From: Gallibacterium anatis DSM 16844 = F 149
Lineage (GTDB): Bacteria > Pseudomonadota > Gammaproteobacteria > Enterobacterales > Pasteurellaceae
Length of the DNA: 48,940 nucleotides
Direction: 5' to 3'
Assembly: GCF_000379785.1 (NCBI RefSeq)
Contig: NZ_KB903677.1
Coordinates: forward strand, 1-48,940
The number at the start of each line of letters is the position of its first letter. Positions within the stretch are counted from its first letter, which is position 1. Under the pieces are notes generated by a model. The model had not been told where the DNA came from, made no database searches, and was given only the letters and a program-made list of their open reading frames with translations. The translations under genes and the position numbers were made by a program. Below, piece after piece: positions 26,401-38,096 of the stretch.

Positions 26401-27258
26401 TTAAGGGTTACGTTTAAATTTGCTGAAGTCCGGTTGGCGTTTTTCATTAAAGGCATTTCTGCCTTCTTGTCCTTCTTCAGTCATATAGAACAGCATTGTG
26501 GCATTGCCTGCCAATTCCTGCAAACCGGCTTGACCGTCGCAATCTGCATTTAATGCCGCTTTCAAACAACGTAAGGCAATAGGGCTGTTTTGTAACATTT
26601 CACGGCACCAACGTACAGTCTCTTTTTCTAAATCGGCATAAGGGACGACAGTGTTGACTAACCCCATATCCAATGCCTCTTTTGCATTATATTGACGGCA
26701 TAAGAACCAGATTTCACGCGCTTTTTTCTGACCAACAATGCGAGCCATATAAGAAGCACCCCAACCACCATCAAAAGAACCGACGCGAGGTCCGGTTTGA
26801 CCGAAAATAGCATTATCGGCTGCGATGGTTAGATCGCACATCATATGTAGAACGTGACCGCCACCAATCGCATAACCTGCTACCATTGCCACTACCGGTT
26901 TCGGGCAAGTACGAATATCGCGTTGGAAATCAAGCACATTCAAATGATGAACGCCCTGATCATCTTTATAACCACCGTAATCACCACGCACTTTTTGATC
27001 ACCGCCGGAGCAGAAGGCTTTTTCACCTTGCCCGGTTAAAACAATAACGCCGATTTTTTCATCAAAACGAGCGTCAGAAAAAGCTTTAATCATCTCTTTT
27101 ACGGTTTGTGGGCGGAAGGCATTGCGCACTTCAGGACGATTAATCGTAATTTTAGCAATCCCATCTTTTGATTTGTGATACAAAATATCGCTATAACCTT
27201 CGCTGCAATTTTGCCATTCAACAGGAGCGTATAAAAAGTCTTCACTTGGATATAACAT
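26401..27258 (-). CDS. menB: 1,4-dihydroxy-2-naphthoyl-CoA synthase
   Basis: Menaquinone biosynthesis: ring closure of O-succinylbenzoyl-CoA. The 285-residue crotonase-fold enzyme, the same length as E. coli MenB, has [55 protein letters not shown] (oxyanion hole and substrate loop) and a C-terminal [11 protein letters not shown]. It lies 13 bp downstream of menH. Menaquinone is the electron donor for the fumarate reductase encoded later in this window. Confidence 0.96.
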   Translation of the reverse strand: MLYPSEDFLYAPVEWQNCSEGYSDILYHKSKDGIAKITINRPEVRNAFRPQTVKEMIKAFSDARFDEKIGVIVLTGQGEKAFCSGGDQKVRGDYGGYKDDQGVHHLNVLDFQRDIRTCPKPVVAMVAGYAIGGGHVLHMMCDLTIAADNAIFGQTGPRVGSFDGGWGASYMARIVGQKKAREIWFLCRQYNAKEALDMGLVNTVVPYADLEKETVRWCREMLQNSPIALRCLKAALNADCDGQAGLQELAGNATMLFYMTEEGQEGRNAFNEKRQPDFSKFKRNP

Positions 27259-27271
27259 AAAATTTCCTTTT

Positions 27272-28003
27272 TTATTGATCGAATAGGGTGGTTAAACAAT
27301 CGGCAAATGCTGCCGGTTGATGAATATGCGCATTATGCCCAACTTTAGCAATTAATGTTAGGTTTAATTGGTGTTTTTCAGCCAACAGTTTAAATTTTTG
27401 ATCGTTTTCTCCACAAATATAGTGAAATTTCTGTGGCTGTGCTTGAATTTGTTGCCAAAGGTGAGGTTGTTTGGCTAATGAGGTTGCACTTAGCATTTTT
27501 GCCAAATCGCTGCCGTTATTATGTTTGCGAATTGAAATTAACTGTTGGCGTTGCAACGTGGTTAAATCTGAAAAGACGGCTTGTTGATACCAATCTTCAA
27601 GCACGGTTTCAATATTTTCCGTTGCAAAGCGTGCTGCCCATTTTGTGTCATTTTGCCAACGTTGCTGCTTTTCCTGTTCGGTATTTAAGCCTAAATTTGC
27701 GCCTTCCAAGCAGACTTGCTGTAAATAATGATGGGCAAATTGTGTTTGTGTCGCAAAGTAAGCAGCTAGACGACCGCCCAAGGAGTAACCGATTAAATGG
27801 TAAGGCTGATTTCCGATTAGGTGATGAATGGTGTTAGATAACCATTCGGCACATTGAGCAAAGTTCGCAATCTGTTGCCTGTTTTGCCCGTGAAAAGGGA
27901 GATCCAAACTGTAGCAATGATAATGGGAAAGTCGTTTAATTACCGCTTGCCAATCATCACTGCTACCGAGAAAACCGTGTAAAAAAATTAAATTTGGTAC
28001 CAT
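27272..28003 (-). CDS. menH: 2-succinyl-6-hydroxy-2,4-cyclohexadiene-1-carboxylate synthase
   Basis: Menaquinone biosynthesis: eliminates pyruvate from SEPHCHC to form SHCHC. The 243-residue alpha/beta-hydrolase has the oxyanion-hole motif [12 protein letters not shown] at the N-terminus. The nucleophile elbow is GYSLGG, and the catalytic His is in [12 protein letters not shown] near the C-terminus. Its ATG overlaps the arcB stop by one base (TAATG), and menB follows 13 bp later, so arcB-menH-menB looks like one transcript. Confidence 0.9.
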   Translation of the reverse strand: MVPNLIFLHGFLGSSDDWQAVIKRLSHYHCYSLDLPFHGQNRQQIANFAQCAEWLSNTIHHLIGNQPYHLIGYSLGGRLAAYFATQTQFAHHYLQQVCLEGANLGLNTEQEKQQRWQNDTKWAARFATENIETVLEDWYQQAVFSDLTTLQRQQLISIRKHNNGSDLAKMLSATSLAKQPHLWQQIQAQPQKFHYICGENDQKFKLLAEKHQLNLTLIAKVGHNAHIHQPAAFADCLTTLFDQ

Positions 28004-30264
28004 TATTTACGATCCAGCCAGCGCTGCAGAACAGCGACGTGCTGTTGCCAAGATTGCAGCTGCTCAATGCGAGCGGCAAGTTGTGTTTGCCAATCTTCAC
28101 GATCGCCGTCCTGAATCGCCTTACAAATTTGTTGTAACTGTTTTAATCCGACCGAAGCGGCAGCCCCTTTCATTTTGTGTGCAGTTTCAGTAAGTTGTAA
28201 TTTTTGCTGCGGATCACTCAAATAGCGTTGATACTCTTGCATAAGTTGCTGTAGATATTCCGGCATTGTAGCAACAAAAAGTTTTAAATTATTTTGAATT
28301 GCCTGTTTGCCAAGAATTTCATAAAGCTCATCAAGAATGGACAAATCAAGTTGAGGCCACTGTTTATCCTGTGCGGAAGGGATAATTTCTACTTCGTGGA
28401 AGTTTTCCTGTTTTTCTTTGTCAGAGGAATTTTCCGGTTGTAGATTAAATAGTTGCAATAAACATTTATTTAAAGCATCGAGCGACAACGGTTTTTGTAA
28501 CACATCGTCCATTCCGTGTTTCAGATAATCTTGTTTATTGGAAACGACATTTGCCGTTAATGCGACCAGAGGCGGTAAATAATCGAATTTTTCATCTTCA
28601 TATTGCTGATGTAGATAATCGGCAATTTCAAAACCGGTCATATCAGGCAGATGAATATCAAGGAAAACCAGATCATATTGATTGTTCTCAATTTTATGAA
28701 TCGCTTCTTTGCCGTTCATTGCAATATCTACCTGATAACCCAATTTTTCGAGGACAGATTTAGCAACAATAATGTTGATTTCGATATCTTCAACCAGTAA
28801 TACCGATAAATTTTGCAGTTCCGGAATAGAGGTGATTTCCGGTAATTTATGCGCCTGTTCGGCTTTAAAGGTAAAGGTGAAAGTTGAACCTTTGCCCAAC
28901 TCACTGACAACCGTGAGATCACCGTTCATTAATTTAGCGATACGTTTGGAAATTGACAGACCGATACCGCTACCAAGTGCTTTTTGATTGGCAGTACGAA
29001 CCTGATAATACATTGCAAAGATCTTCTTCAATTCAGATTGCGGAATGCCGATGCCGGTATCGGTAAGCGCAAAGCTGTAAGTATTTTGATCCAAGCGTGA
29101 AAAACGTAATGTCAGACCGCCGGAAGGGGTAAATTTCACGGCATTATTAATTAAATTCCAGAGAATTTGCGAAACACGTGCATAGTCCAATAACAATAAA
29201 TTCGGCAAATTTTGATCATATTCCAGTTTAAAACTGAGATTTTTCTGATTGGTCATAAAAGTTGCAAAATTATCAATATCGCTTAATAGACGCATAACGT
29301 CGGTTTCTTTTTTATAAAGTTGAATTCGGCGAGTGTCTAGTTTTTCTAAGTCAATGATATCGCTAAAAATATGCCCGAGTGAAACCGCACTTACATTGAT
29401 GGTATGCAGATAATTACGCTGTTCTTCATTTAATTGGCTATCCAACAGAATGCGACTCAAACCGATAATGCCATTAAGTGGTGTACGCAATTCGTGACTT
29501 ATGGTTGCCATCAGGGTGGATTTATCACGACTCGCCTTTTCAATCGTTTCCTGATAGCGTTTATGTTCTGTAATATCTCGACCGAACCCCAATAAACAGT
29601 GTTGCTTGTTAATGCGATCATAATAAGGCACTTTGCGAATTTCAAAACAGGCGAGTTTCCCATTCGGATATTTGAACCACTGTTCGTAAGTCATTCCATA
29701 ATTATTATCCAGAACGGCTTGATCGGTTGCACGTACATATTTGGCAATATCGCCGGAAAATGTCTGTTCAATTTCCAACGTTTTTAACTCTGTTTCGCTC
29801 TTGCCTGTCAATAATTCCATTGCCCGATTGCATTCCAGCAATTGTCCATTTTCAGCACGGGAGAAAACCAAATCGGGAGAGGCATCAATAAAAGAACGCA
29901 AGAAATCCGCTTTTTGTTGTAAGGCGATTTGTGCTTTGTTTTTCGCTGTGATTTCCTGTTCCAACAAGGCTAATGTATTGGATAATTCTTGATTCGATTC
30001 GTGCAAATGTTGGCGAGAAAGTTCCAGTTTTTCCACAATCACATTAAAAAAATAGATCACAAAAGGGGCGGAAATTAAACCGAATGTAATTGAGCGAACA
30101 ATATCCATCCAATCGATCGTGCCGATGATGAAAATACTTAATAGAATTTGCACACAAAGTGCAAATACCGCAAGGATAGCTATGCCGAAAATAGAAAAAC
30201 GTACACGTCCGAGCCGAATAACCCAATCAATATATTTTTGCAGTGAATGACGAATATCAACCAT
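28003..30264 (-). CDS. arcB: Aerobic respiration control hybrid sensor kinase ArcB
   Basis: Membrane sensor that phosphorylates ArcA when the quinone pool is reduced. The 753-residue protein has two N-terminal membrane helices (about 22-48 and 55-78), then a coiled linker and a PAS domain (about 118-240). The histidine kinase domain has His257 in ATISHELRTPLNG and GSGIGLSISK. The receiver domain has Asp536 in LVFLDIHLPD, and the C-terminal Hpt has His696 in ETAHKMKGAA. Cys145 (ECNRAME) and Cys206 (KLACFEIRK) match the two redox-active cysteines of E. coli ArcB. It is first of a probable arcB-menH-menB unit, so the quinone sensor is linked to quinone synthesis genes. Confidence 0.96.
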   Translation of the reverse strand: MVDIRHSLQKYIDWVIRLGRVRFSIFGIAILAVFALCVQILLSIFIIGTIDWMDIVRSITFGLISAPFVIYFFNVIVEKLELSRQHLHESNQELSNTLALLEQEITAKNKAQIALQQKADFLRSFIDASPDLVFSRAENGQLLECNRAMELLTGKSETELKTLEIEQTFSGDIAKYVRATDQAVLDNNYGMTYEQWFKYPNGKLACFEIRKVPYYDRINKQHCLLGFGRDITEHKRYQETIEKASRDKSTLMATISHELRTPLNGIIGLSRILLDSQLNEEQRNYLHTINVSAVSLGHIFSDIIDLEKLDTRRIQLYKKETDVMRLLSDIDNFATFMTNQKNLSFKLEYDQNLPNLLLLDYARVSQILWNLINNAVKFTPSGGLTLRFSRLDQNTYSFALTDTGIGIPQSELKKIFAMYYQVRTANQKALGSGIGLSISKRIAKLMNGDLTVVSELGKGSTFTFTFKAEQAHKLPEITSIPELQNLSVLLVEDIEINIIVAKSVLEKLGYQVDIAMNGKEAIHKIENNQYDLVFLDIHLPDMTGFEIADYLHQQYEDEKFDYLPPLVALTANVVSNKQDYLKHGMDDVLQKPLSLDALNKCLLQLFNLQPENSSDKEKQENFHEVEIIPSAQDKQWPQLDLSILDELYEILGKQAIQNNLKLFVATMPEYLQQLMQEYQRYLSDPQQKLQLTETAHKMKGAAASVGLKQLQQICKAIQDGDREDWQTQLAARIEQLQSWQQHVAVLQRWLDRK

Positions 30265-30291
30265 ATCTTTAACCTGTATATTAAAAGCAAG

Positions 30292-30327
30292 AAAAAAAGG
30301 ATAAATATCAAATAATTATCCTTTTTT
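30292..30327 (-). terminator. Terminator between dsbB and arcB
   Basis: The stem AAAAAAAGGATAA / TTATCCTTTTTT has an 11-nt AT-rich loop. On the minus strand it ends in a T run. It follows dsbB and precedes the arcB start. Confidence 0.75.
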
Positions 30328-30335
30328 GTTCAAAT

Positions 30336-30875
30336 TTATCTGAATAATTGACGTTGACGAGAAAAATGGTGGCGTTTGAATTGAGATAATGCCACGATTA
30401 GCCAAATAACGATATAGATAATAAATACGGCGATTAACCATTGTGGCATTGTATAGCCAAGGAATTTCCAAGTAATATCGCTACAAGAGCCGCTAGCTTG
30501 GAAAATTTGTGGAAACCATTGATCCAACGGCAACGTATGCGGAAAATCAGGTTTGAATTCGCACTGTTTCCAAGGTGCGGGATTGAATTGATAATCGACG
30601 TGTTCGATAGCGATCATCAATCCTTTAACTGCCCCCCATAAACCGACAACAATACCGAGAAGTCGACAAACCAATACAGACGGATAAATGGCACCAATTA
30701 ATGCACCTATAATAATTGCAAATAATGCAACGCGTTCATAAATACACATTACACAAGGATGTAACCCCAGACCGTACTGAAAATAGAGTGCTGCACCTTC
30801 CAGTGCAACACCTGATAACGCCATAATAAACCAAGCTGTTCGAGTCAAAGACCAAGATTTGAAGAGTGCGAACAT
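30336..30875 (-). CDS. dsbB: Disulfide bond formation protein B
   Basis: Inner-membrane quinone reductase that reoxidises DsbA. It has 179 residues and four membrane helices. The first periplasmic redox pair is Cys-x-x-Cys in LHPCVMCIYERVALF. The second pair is in the second periplasmic loop (KQCEFKPDFPHTLPL and ASGSCSDITW). It lies 11 bp after nhaB, an order also found in E. coli and other Pasteurellaceae. A terminator follows. Confidence 0.95.
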   Translation of the reverse strand: MFALFKSWSLTRTAWFIMALSGVALEGAALYFQYGLGLHPCVMCIYERVALFAIIIGALIGAIYPSVLVCRLLGIVVGLWGAVKGLMIAIEHVDYQFNPAPWKQCEFKPDFPHTLPLDQWFPQIFQASGSCSDITWKFLGYTMPQWLIAVFIIYIVIWLIVALSQFKRHHFSRQRQLFR

Positions 30876-30886
30876 TATTTATCCTT

Positions 30887-32443
30887 CTAGTGAACTGGTG
30901 GAATATGTGGCGCCGGGATTAATTCCCATTGTGTAAATAATGAAGCAAGTTCAGGCAAGAAAAATTCTACTCCGATAAGCCCCACAATAGACAACACGAT
31001 AGTATAAGGTAACGCCATTAGCACCATTCTACCATAAGATAAACGGATTAATGGGGCAAATGATGAAGTTAATAAGAATAAGAATGCTGCCTGACCGTTC
31101 GGCGTTGCCACTGAAGGTAAGTTGGTTCCGGTATTGATAGCAACAGCGATAGATTCAAATTGTGTTAATGAAATTTTGCCGGCTTCTAATGCAGCTTTTG
31201 CTTCATTAATGTAAACCGTACCGACGAATACGTTATCGGAAATAGATGAAAGCAATCCATTGAAGATATAGAACAACATAAGTTGTGAGCTTTCACTGGC
31301 ACTTAATACGAATTGAATGATGCCACCGAAAAGGTGTTGATCGATAATTACCGCAACAACGGTGAAGAACACTACCAACAAAGCAGTAAAAGGTAATGAT
31401 TCCTGAAAGGCGCGCCCAATTGTATGTTCATCGGTAACGCCGCAAAGAGAGGTTGCTAAAATAATAATGGTTAAGCCGATTAAGCCAACGGCAGCAAGGT
31501 GAAATGCCAAACCGATAATTAACCAAACAGCAATAATTGCCTGAACGATTAATTTTAGACGATCATTGTTGGTCATTTTTTCACTTTGGCTGCGATCTAA
31601 AATAGCCAACACTAACCAGACACGGCGCGGTAAATGTGCACCATATCCGAATAATTTAAATTTCTCTAATGCAAGGCAGGTTAATAAACCGCAAAGAAGA
31701 ACTGGAAGGGTAACTGGAGCCATACGGAAGAAGAATTCACTAAAATTCCAGCCAGCTTGTTCAGCGATAATTAAATTCTGTGGTTCGCCTACCATTGTCA
31801 TTACACCACCTAAAGCAGTACCGACACTAGCGTGCATCATTAAACTACGTAAAAATGCACGAAACTCTTCCAATGTATTTTTTGCGTTGGTGATTTTATC
31901 GTCATTGGTAATATCGGTGGAATCATCAAACTTATTACCGGAGGCGACTTTGTGATAAACCCCATAGAACCCCATACAGACGCTGATAACTACGGCGACA
32001 ACGGTAAGTGCATCAAGAAAAGCGGATAAAAATGCGGAACTCATACAGAAAGCTAAGGAAAGAACAAGTTTGGAGCGAATAGCAAGAAGAAGTTTAGTAA
32101 ATAGAAACAGTAACAATTGTTTCATAAAATAGATACCGGCAACCATAAACATCAATAACATAATAACTTCAAAGTTAGCCATAATTTCGTGCTTAATATG
32201 TTCCGGTGTAGTCATTCCTATAATTACGGCCTCTAATGCTAGTAAACCACCTGGTTGTAAGGGATAACATTTTAATGCCATTGCGAGCGTAAAGATAAAC
32301 TCAGCAACTAAGATCCAACCTGCGGTAAAAGGATCAATGTAAAAAACAATCGGATTTATCAATAAAAAACCGATAATAAGTAATTTATACCAATTTGGGC
32401 TTTTCCCTAAAAAGTTTTGCATACCAGCTTGCAAATACGCCAT
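30887..32443 (-). CDS. nhaB: Na+/H+ antiporter NhaB
   Basis: Exchanges cytoplasmic Na+ for external H+ in pH and salt homeostasis. The 518-residue inner-membrane protein (E. coli 513) has many hydrophobic helices and typical stretches: [22 protein letters not shown] at the N-terminus, [26 protein letters not shown], and [22 protein letters not shown] near the C-terminus. It forms an operon with dsbB and is divergent from fadR. The 232-bp gap between them holds a perfect 23-bp palindrome 68 bp from the nhaB start. Confidence 0.96.
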   Translation of the reverse strand: MAYLQAGMQNFLGKSPNWYKLLIIGFLLINPIVFYIDPFTAGWILVAEFIFTLAMALKCYPLQPGGLLALEAVIIGMTTPEHIKHEIMANFEVIMLLMFMVAGIYFMKQLLLFLFTKLLLAIRSKLVLSLAFCMSSAFLSAFLDALTVVAVVISVCMGFYGVYHKVASGNKFDDSTDITNDDKITNAKNTLEEFRAFLRSLMMHASVGTALGGVMTMVGEPQNLIIAEQAGWNFSEFFFRMAPVTLPVLLCGLLTCLALEKFKLFGYGAHLPRRVWLVLAILDRSQSEKMTNNDRLKLIVQAIIAVWLIIGLAFHLAAVGLIGLTIIILATSLCGVTDEHTIGRAFQESLPFTALLVVFFTVVAVIIDQHLFGGIIQFVLSASESSQLMLFYIFNGLLSSISDNVFVGTVYINEAKAALEAGKISLTQFESIAVAINTGTNLPSVATPNGQAAFLFLLTSSFAPLIRLSYGRMVLMALPYTIVLSIVGLIGVEFFLPELASLFTQWELIPAPHIPPVH

Positions 32444-32510
32444 AACGTCATCTCCATAGACTGTAAGTTTTTTTGATCAAAGAATATTGAATTTTTTCAA
32501 TGTACAACGA

Positions 32511-32533
32511 GCAAGATTGTAATACAATCTTGC
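32511..32533. promoter_or_regulatory. Perfect 23-bp palindrome between nhaB and fadR
   Basis: The arms GCAAGATTGTA and TACAATCTTGC flank a single A, with no mismatch. One central base does not allow a good RNA loop, so an operator for a dimeric regulator is more likely than a terminator. It does not match the E. coli FadR consensus. A smaller dyad, TTGAATTTTTTCAA, stands nearby. Confidence 0.6.
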
Positions 32534-32675
32534 AAGTTCATTCATCCGATATTCATTTTATTTGTGAAGGATCAAAAATTTTCACTATTTCGTCTCTTTT
32601 AGGTATGTGGCTGTAATAAAAGCGTTGGAAAATAAGCCAAAGTAAAAGATATGAAAACAGACAAAGGAATAATTA

Positions 32676-33401
32676 ATGGCAACACAGAACGATGTCATCA
32701 AAGCACAGAGTCCTGCCGGCTTGGCGGAAGAGTATATCATTCGTAGTATTTGGAATAACCACTTTCCACCGGGAACTGATTTACCGGCAGAAAGAGAACT
32801 GGCAGATAAAATCGGAGTAACCAGAACAACATTACGTGAAGTGCTACAGCGTTTAGCGCGAGACGGTTGGTTAAGTATTCAGCACGGTAAACCAACGAGA
32901 GTAAATAATATTTGGGAAACTTCAGGATTGAATATTTTGGAGGCTTTAATTAAGTTGGACGGCACACGAGTACCGACGATCATTGCCAATATTTTATCGG
33001 CAAGAACCAATATTTCCGCTATTTATATCTGTAAAGCATTTCGCATTGCGAAAGAAGAATCTTTGGAAGTGTTTAAACCGTTGGCAACATTAAAAGATAA
33101 CGCTGAAGATTACACCACATTTGATTATGAATTGTTTAGAAAATTGGCGTTTGCCTCAAAAAATCCGGTGTATGGGCTGATTTTAAACAGTTTAAAGAGT
33201 TTATATGAGCGCGTCGGGCGATTCTATTTTTCTAATCCGACAGGACGGGCGTTAGCGTTAAAATTTTATCATCAGTTGCATAAAATTTGCCAAAGCGGTG
33301 AATTGGATCAGGTTCGTCCTTGCATTCGACAATATGGGATTGAAAGTGGTCTGATTTGGTCATCAATGCAGCAACATTTACCCGAAGACTTTAATGAATA
33401 A
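32676..33401 (+). CDS. fadR: Fatty acid metabolism regulator FadR
   Basis: GntR-family regulator that responds to long-chain acyl-CoA. It has 241 residues. The N-terminal winged helix (about 8-75) has [55 protein letters not shown], almost the classical FadR sequence, followed by the helical ligand domain. It is divergent from nhaB, as in E. coli. A short hairpin terminator and a CRP/FNR-like site for gapA begin right at its stop codon. Confidence 0.95.
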   Translation: MATQNDVIKAQSPAGLAEEYIIRSIWNNHFPPGTDLPAERELADKIGVTRTTLREVLQRLARDGWLSIQHGKPTRVNNIWETSGLNILEALIKLDGTRVPTIIANILSARTNISAIYICKAFRIAKEESLEVFKPLATLKDNAEDYTTFDYELFRKLAFASKNPVYGLILNSLKSLYERVGRFYFSNPTGRALALKFYHQLHKICQSGELDQVRPCIRQYGIESGLIWSSMQQHLPEDFNE

Positions 33402-33403
33402 AA

Positions 33404-33419
33404 TTTGATGTAGATCACA
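33404..33419 (+). promoter_or_regulatory. CRP/FNR-type site upstream of gapA
   Basis: TTTGATGTAGATCACA fits both TGTGA-N6-TCACA (one mismatch) and the FNR box TTGAT-N4-ATCAA (one mismatch). It starts 2 bp after the fadR stop and about 64 bp before the -10 centre of gapA. A nearly identical site precedes frdA. Confidence 0.6.
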
Positions 33420-33441
33420 AAAAAGTGATGTGTTATCTTTC

Positions 33442-33463
33442 ATCCGCGGGTTAGCGGATTTTC
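33442..33463 (+). terminator. Short terminator after fadR
   Basis: ATCCGC / GCGGAT with a 6-nt loop is followed by TTTTC. It separates fadR from gapA. Confidence 0.6.
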
Positions 33464-33480
33464 GTTAAAAACAAGTTTAT

Positions 33481-33488
33481 GTTATAAT
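33481..33488 (+). promoter_or_regulatory. Extended -10 promoter of gapA
   Basis: A TG at 33480-33481, one base before a perfect TATAAT (33483-33488), makes an extended -10; the -35 region is weak. The leader would be about 85 bases. A weak -35 with an upstream activator site fits CRP/FNR control. Confidence 0.6.
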
Positions 33489-33538
33489 TCGCCCAGCTTG
33501 AACACGGGGTATTGGTGATGTTAATAGTCTGTGTTTAA

Positions 33539-34573
<1,035 letters not shown>

Positions 34574-34602
34574 TTAGATTCCATATATATTCCTCAACAA
34601 TT

Positions 34603-34628
34603 AAAAACCGCCGAATGGCGGTTTTTTT
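34603..34628 (+). terminator. Terminator after gapA
   Basis: AAAAACCGCC / GGCGGTTTTTTT with loop GAAT, a compact GC-rich stem with a seven-T tail. Confidence 0.93.
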
Positions 34629-34750
34629 ATGCTTATTATTTTTATGTTTATTATTTTGTTGAGTGGATTCTTCATTTAAAAATGAGAGATCTTGAGTTTA
34701 AGGCTAGAAAATTAAATTGGGGAAATGAATGCAGAATGAGAATATAAAAA

Positions 34751-34774
34751 ATCAGCCTACATAAGTAGGCTGAT
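34751..34774 (-). terminator. Terminator after plsB
   Basis: A perfect 10-bp stem (ATCAGCCTAC / GTAGGCTGAT) with loop ATAA. On the minus strand it is followed by six Ts. Confidence 0.9.
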
Positions 34775-34790
34775 CTAATTATAACAACGA

Positions 34791-37214
34791 CTATTTTTCG
34801 ATAGCACCTTGAATAGTAATATCAATTTCGAGAGAAATTATTTTGTGTAAAATGGAAAGTAATTGATCCAATTTTTCATTATTAACATTACCTTCTGCAT
34901 CGAAATAACCATTCTGTTTTAAGCCATTAATAAAAGCAGAAAATACCGCTTTATCAAAGAATTCAGGCGCATTAATACCGTGCAACACAGATAAACGCTG
35001 TGCAATAGATTGACTTTCTTTTTCCAATTCGGCTCTAGCTTTATTAGGTTCAGCTTTAAGCAGGCTTAATGTAATAAAGTAACGTTGTAAAATTTCACGT
35101 ACACCAGCGGCTAGAAGCTGTAATGAACGTCCACGTTTTTTATTAATGGTCAAAATGTTTTCGTGGTGTTTTAATATTTCCTGTCGGCATAATTCATCAA
35201 TAATCGACAATAAATATTGTTGTAACCGTTCTTCAGGAATATTTAAGAAAAGTTCATTTGCCAAGAATGGATAGAATTTTTTCACGGCATCCAACACAAG
35301 ATTTAATTCTATTGCTTCGTGATGTAATACTAAGCTGGCAATAAATGAAGGCAACACAAATAAATGCTGAATATTATTACGATAATAGGTCATTAAAACA
35401 GCGGAGTTACGTTCTAGTCGGACTATTTCACCGAAATTATCTTTTTCGATTAAAATGCCGACACGATCTAAATTTAAAACGTGTTGTAATATAGTTTCAC
35501 CGTTTTCGTTAGGCAAAATAATATCATCATCGTAACAAGTATTACGTAATAATTGTAAGCAGGAATCAATCTGTTCAATTAATAACTCTTTGGATAACGC
35601 ACGTTGACGTGAAGAGAGTAAGATCGAAACCGTTAAATTCATCGCATTCACAGCAGCGGCACGATTAATATTTACCATCACTTGATTGGAAACACGGGAA
35701 ACTGCTTCATTAAACCATTCCGGACGATTTTTATCATCTGCATTATGATTGCGCCAATCCGGATAATGCTGATTTAAATAATTATTGAGTGTAATCGGCT
35801 CGGCAAAATTCACATAACCTTTACCGAGATTGCGTAATTTCTTGATAACGCGTAATACCAATCCGGCATTTTCTTTCTCTTTTGCCGCACCGCGCAGTTC
35901 TTTAGCATAAGTATCAACTTCCAGCACGTGCTCATAACCGATATAAACCGGCACAATTGAGATAGGGCGTGTTTGTTGACCGCTTTGCAAGGCTTGTAAT
36001 GTCATTGACATCATCCCGGTTTTCGGTGCTAATAAACGACCGGTACGGGAGCGTCCACCTTCAATAAAAAATTCAACGGAATAACCACGATGGAACAATT
36101 CCGCGAGATATTCTCTAAAAATAGTGGAGTAAAGACGATTACCTTTGAATGTACGGCGAATAAAAAATGCCCCCCAGCTGCGGAATATTGATCCGACAGG
36201 CCAGAAGTTCAAATTAATGCCGGCAGCGATATGCGGTGGTACTAAACCTTGATGATAAAGGACATAGGAAAGCAATAAATAGTCGATATGGCTACGATGG
36301 CAAGGAACATAAACAATTTCGTGCCCCTCTAAAGCCAGTTTTCGTACACGATCTGCGTGTTCAACATTAATGCCTTGGTAAAGGCGATTCCATAGCCAAC
36401 GCAAGAAGCGATCAGCCACACGTAGACTGCTGTAATTAAAGTTGGAAGCGATTTCCTGTAGAATTTTTTCCGCCTCTTGACGCGCCTTTTCCGGTGAAAT
36501 TTTCTTATTTTCCGCTTCGTCTGCAATGGCATTCATAATATTTTCATTGCTTAGTAATTTAGCAAACATCGCAGAACGGTTTAATAGACGCGGACCGGTA
36601 GCGGAAATGCGTTGCTTCGAAAAGTGGATACGAGCGACACGAGCCAATTTTTGTGCCATTTTTTGATCGGATCCGAAATTATTCACCATATAGCGCAAAG
36701 AAACTGCTTGTGAAAAACGCACAAAATTATCACGCCCAAACCATAAAATAGTTGCAAATTTTTCAATACCGTTGAGTAAACGTAATTTCGGTAAACCAGA
36801 TTTATCTTCGTAACCGGGTGAACGTCCCCAAAGTACAGAAACCGGAATTAATTGCACATCCAGATCAGGCAAATTGCGGTGCTGTTCTAGATATTGAGAA
36901 AAAATTTGTTCTGTTTCTTTTTTTACTGTTTTTGATTTAAAGAAACGACGTCCCTCATCGAGAAAAACATAGCGAGGCAATTGTTTTCTATTAATTTCAT
37001 TCATCTCTAATGGATCAGGCAAACCTAAAGAAAGACAGTTTTTCTGAAAAATAAGTAAGTCGGTTTGAGAAGTGTAGGGAAGCACATAAATTAGGGGTTC
37101 ATTAATATTGAGATGTAATTCTTCGATTGGATTATTGGGAATTGAATTACTCTTGACCAAAATAGATAGCGGCAAGCTTAATAATTTTCGATAAAAATTA
37201 AGAAAAAAAGCCAT
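34791..37214 (-). CDS. plsB: Glycerol-3-phosphate 1-O-acyltransferase
   Basis: First acylation step of phospholipid synthesis at the inner membrane, using acyl-ACP or acyl-CoA. It has 807 residues, the same length as E. coli PlsB. The acyltransferase block I is [15 protein letters not shown] (His-x4-Asp) at about 307-312. Block II is near [22 protein letters not shown], block III is [21 protein letters not shown], and block IV is [10 protein letters not shown]. It is divergent from lexA. In E. coli dgkA stands between plsB and lexA; it is absent here. Confidence 0.97.
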   Translation of the reverse strand: MAFFLNFYRKLLSLPLSILVKSNSIPNNPIEELHLNINEPLIYVLPYTSQTDLLIFQKNCLSLGLPDPLEMNEINRKQLPRYVFLDEGRRFFKSKTVKKETEQIFSQYLEQHRNLPDLDVQLIPVSVLWGRSPGYEDKSGLPKLRLLNGIEKFATILWFGRDNFVRFSQAVSLRYMVNNFGSDQKMAQKLARVARIHFSKQRISATGPRLLNRSAMFAKLLSNENIMNAIADEAENKKISPEKARQEAEKILQEIASNFNYSSLRVADRFLRWLWNRLYQGINVEHADRVRKLALEGHEIVYVPCHRSHIDYLLLSYVLYHQGLVPPHIAAGINLNFWPVGSIFRSWGAFFIRRTFKGNRLYSTIFREYLAELFHRGYSVEFFIEGGRSRTGRLLAPKTGMMSMTLQALQSGQQTRPISIVPVYIGYEHVLEVDTYAKELRGAAKEKENAGLVLRVIKKLRNLGKGYVNFAEPITLNNYLNQHYPDWRNHNADDKNRPEWFNEAVSRVSNQVMVNINRAAAVNAMNLTVSILLSSRQRALSKELLIEQIDSCLQLLRNTCYDDDIILPNENGETILQHVLNLDRVGILIEKDNFGEIVRLERNSAVLMTYYRNNIQHLFVLPSFIASLVLHHEAIELNLVLDAVKKFYPFLANELFLNIPEERLQQYLLSIIDELCRQEILKHHENILTINKKRGRSLQLLAAGVREILQRYFITLSLLKAEPNKARAELEKESQSIAQRLSVLHGINAPEFFDKAVFSAFINGLKQNGYFDAEGNVNNEKLDQLLSILHKIISLEIDITIQGAIEK

Positions 37215-37349
37215 TTTAATTCCTTTATTTTGATTTTTAATAAAAAACGGCGTAAGTGTAGCATAAATTTATGATTAAAAGTGAGCGTCAGATCAAGCAA
37301 TGCATAAAAGAACGGCGCTTGATAAATTATCTTTGCAATCCGAGAGAGG

Positions 37350-37387
37350 CTGTATATAATGACAGGTAATACTGTATAAAAGCACAG
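37350..37387 (+). promoter_or_regulatory. Two LexA (SOS) boxes upstream of lexA
   Basis: Box 1 is CTGT-N8-ACAG at 37350-37365 and box 2 is CTGT-N8-ACAG at 37372-37387, both perfect in the conserved half-sites. Their centres are 22 bp apart, and box 2 ends 11 bp before the ATG. Tandem boxes are the usual autoregulatory layout of lexA. Confidence 0.93.
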
Positions 37388-37398
37388 AGAATAGGATT

Positions 37399-38040
37399 AT
37401 GGCGATAAAAAGTAATAAAGCACTGACGGCACGTCAACAACAGGTTTTTGATTTCGTAAAACAGCATTTGGAACAGACAGGAATGCCACCGACTCGCGCG
37501 GAAATTGCCAAACAGCTCGGTTTTCGTTCCGCCAATGCTGCAGAAGAGCATTTAAAGGCGTTAGCCAGAAAAGGCGTGATTGAAATTGTGTCCGGCACTT
37601 CACGCGGAATAAGGTTAATTGGTGAAGTGGAAGTGGCAAACGATGAACAGGATGGGTTGCCGTTGGTTGGTCGGGTTGCTGCCGGAGAACCAATTTTGGC
37701 GGAAGAACATATCGAAGCGATGTATCAAGTAGATGTGAATATGTTTAAACCGAAAGCGGATTTTTTGCTGAAAGTACAGGGAATGTCGATGAAAGATATT
37801 GGTATTTTAGACGGTGATCTATTAGCTGTGCACAGTACAAAAGATGTGAGAAATGGGCAAGTGGTGGTTGCGCGTATCGGTGATAATGTAACAGTAAAAC
37901 GTTTTGAGCGTAAAGGAAATATGCTTTATTTGCATCCGGAAAATAGTGAACTTTCTCCAATTGTAGTCGATCTTAGCCAAGAAAATGTAGAAATCGAGGG
38001 AATTGCAGTCGGTATTATTCGTAATAATGCTTGGATGTAG
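37399..38040 (+). CDS. lexA: LexA repressor, SOS regulator
   Basis: Represses DNA-damage genes until RecA-stimulated self-cleavage. It has 213 residues. The N-terminal winged helix has [47 protein letters not shown]. The cleavage site is Ala95-Gly96 in GRVAAGEPI. The catalytic pair is Ser130 ([10 protein letters not shown]) and Lys167 (VTVKRFER). The N-terminus is several residues longer than in E. coli LexA. Tandem SOS boxes stand immediately upstream, and a terminator follows. Confidence 0.97.
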   Translation: MAIKSNKALTARQQQVFDFVKQHLEQTGMPPTRAEIAKQLGFRSANAAEEHLKALARKGVIEIVSGTSRGIRLIGEVEVANDEQDGLPLVGRVAAGEPILAEEHIEAMYQVDVNMFKPKADFLLKVQGMSMKDIGILDGDLLAVHSTKDVRNGQVVVARIGDNVTVKRFERKGNMLYLHPENSELSPIVVDLSQENVEIEGIAVGIIRNNAWM

Positions 38041-38067
38041 ATAGAGAGATAGACGAAAAAAAGAGTT

Positions 38068-38096
38068 AGGCGACAGATCAAAATTGTCGCCTTTTT
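38068..38096 (+). terminator. Terminator after lexA
   Basis: AGGCGACA / TGTCGCCT with a 9-nt loop is followed by TTTTTCT. It begins the 370-bp gap before frdA. Confidence 0.88.

Noticed and set aside
31566-31955. A 129-codon plus-strand frame inside nhaB.
   Set aside because: Antisense to a confident membrane transporter gene; composition looks like a reverse-frame artefact.
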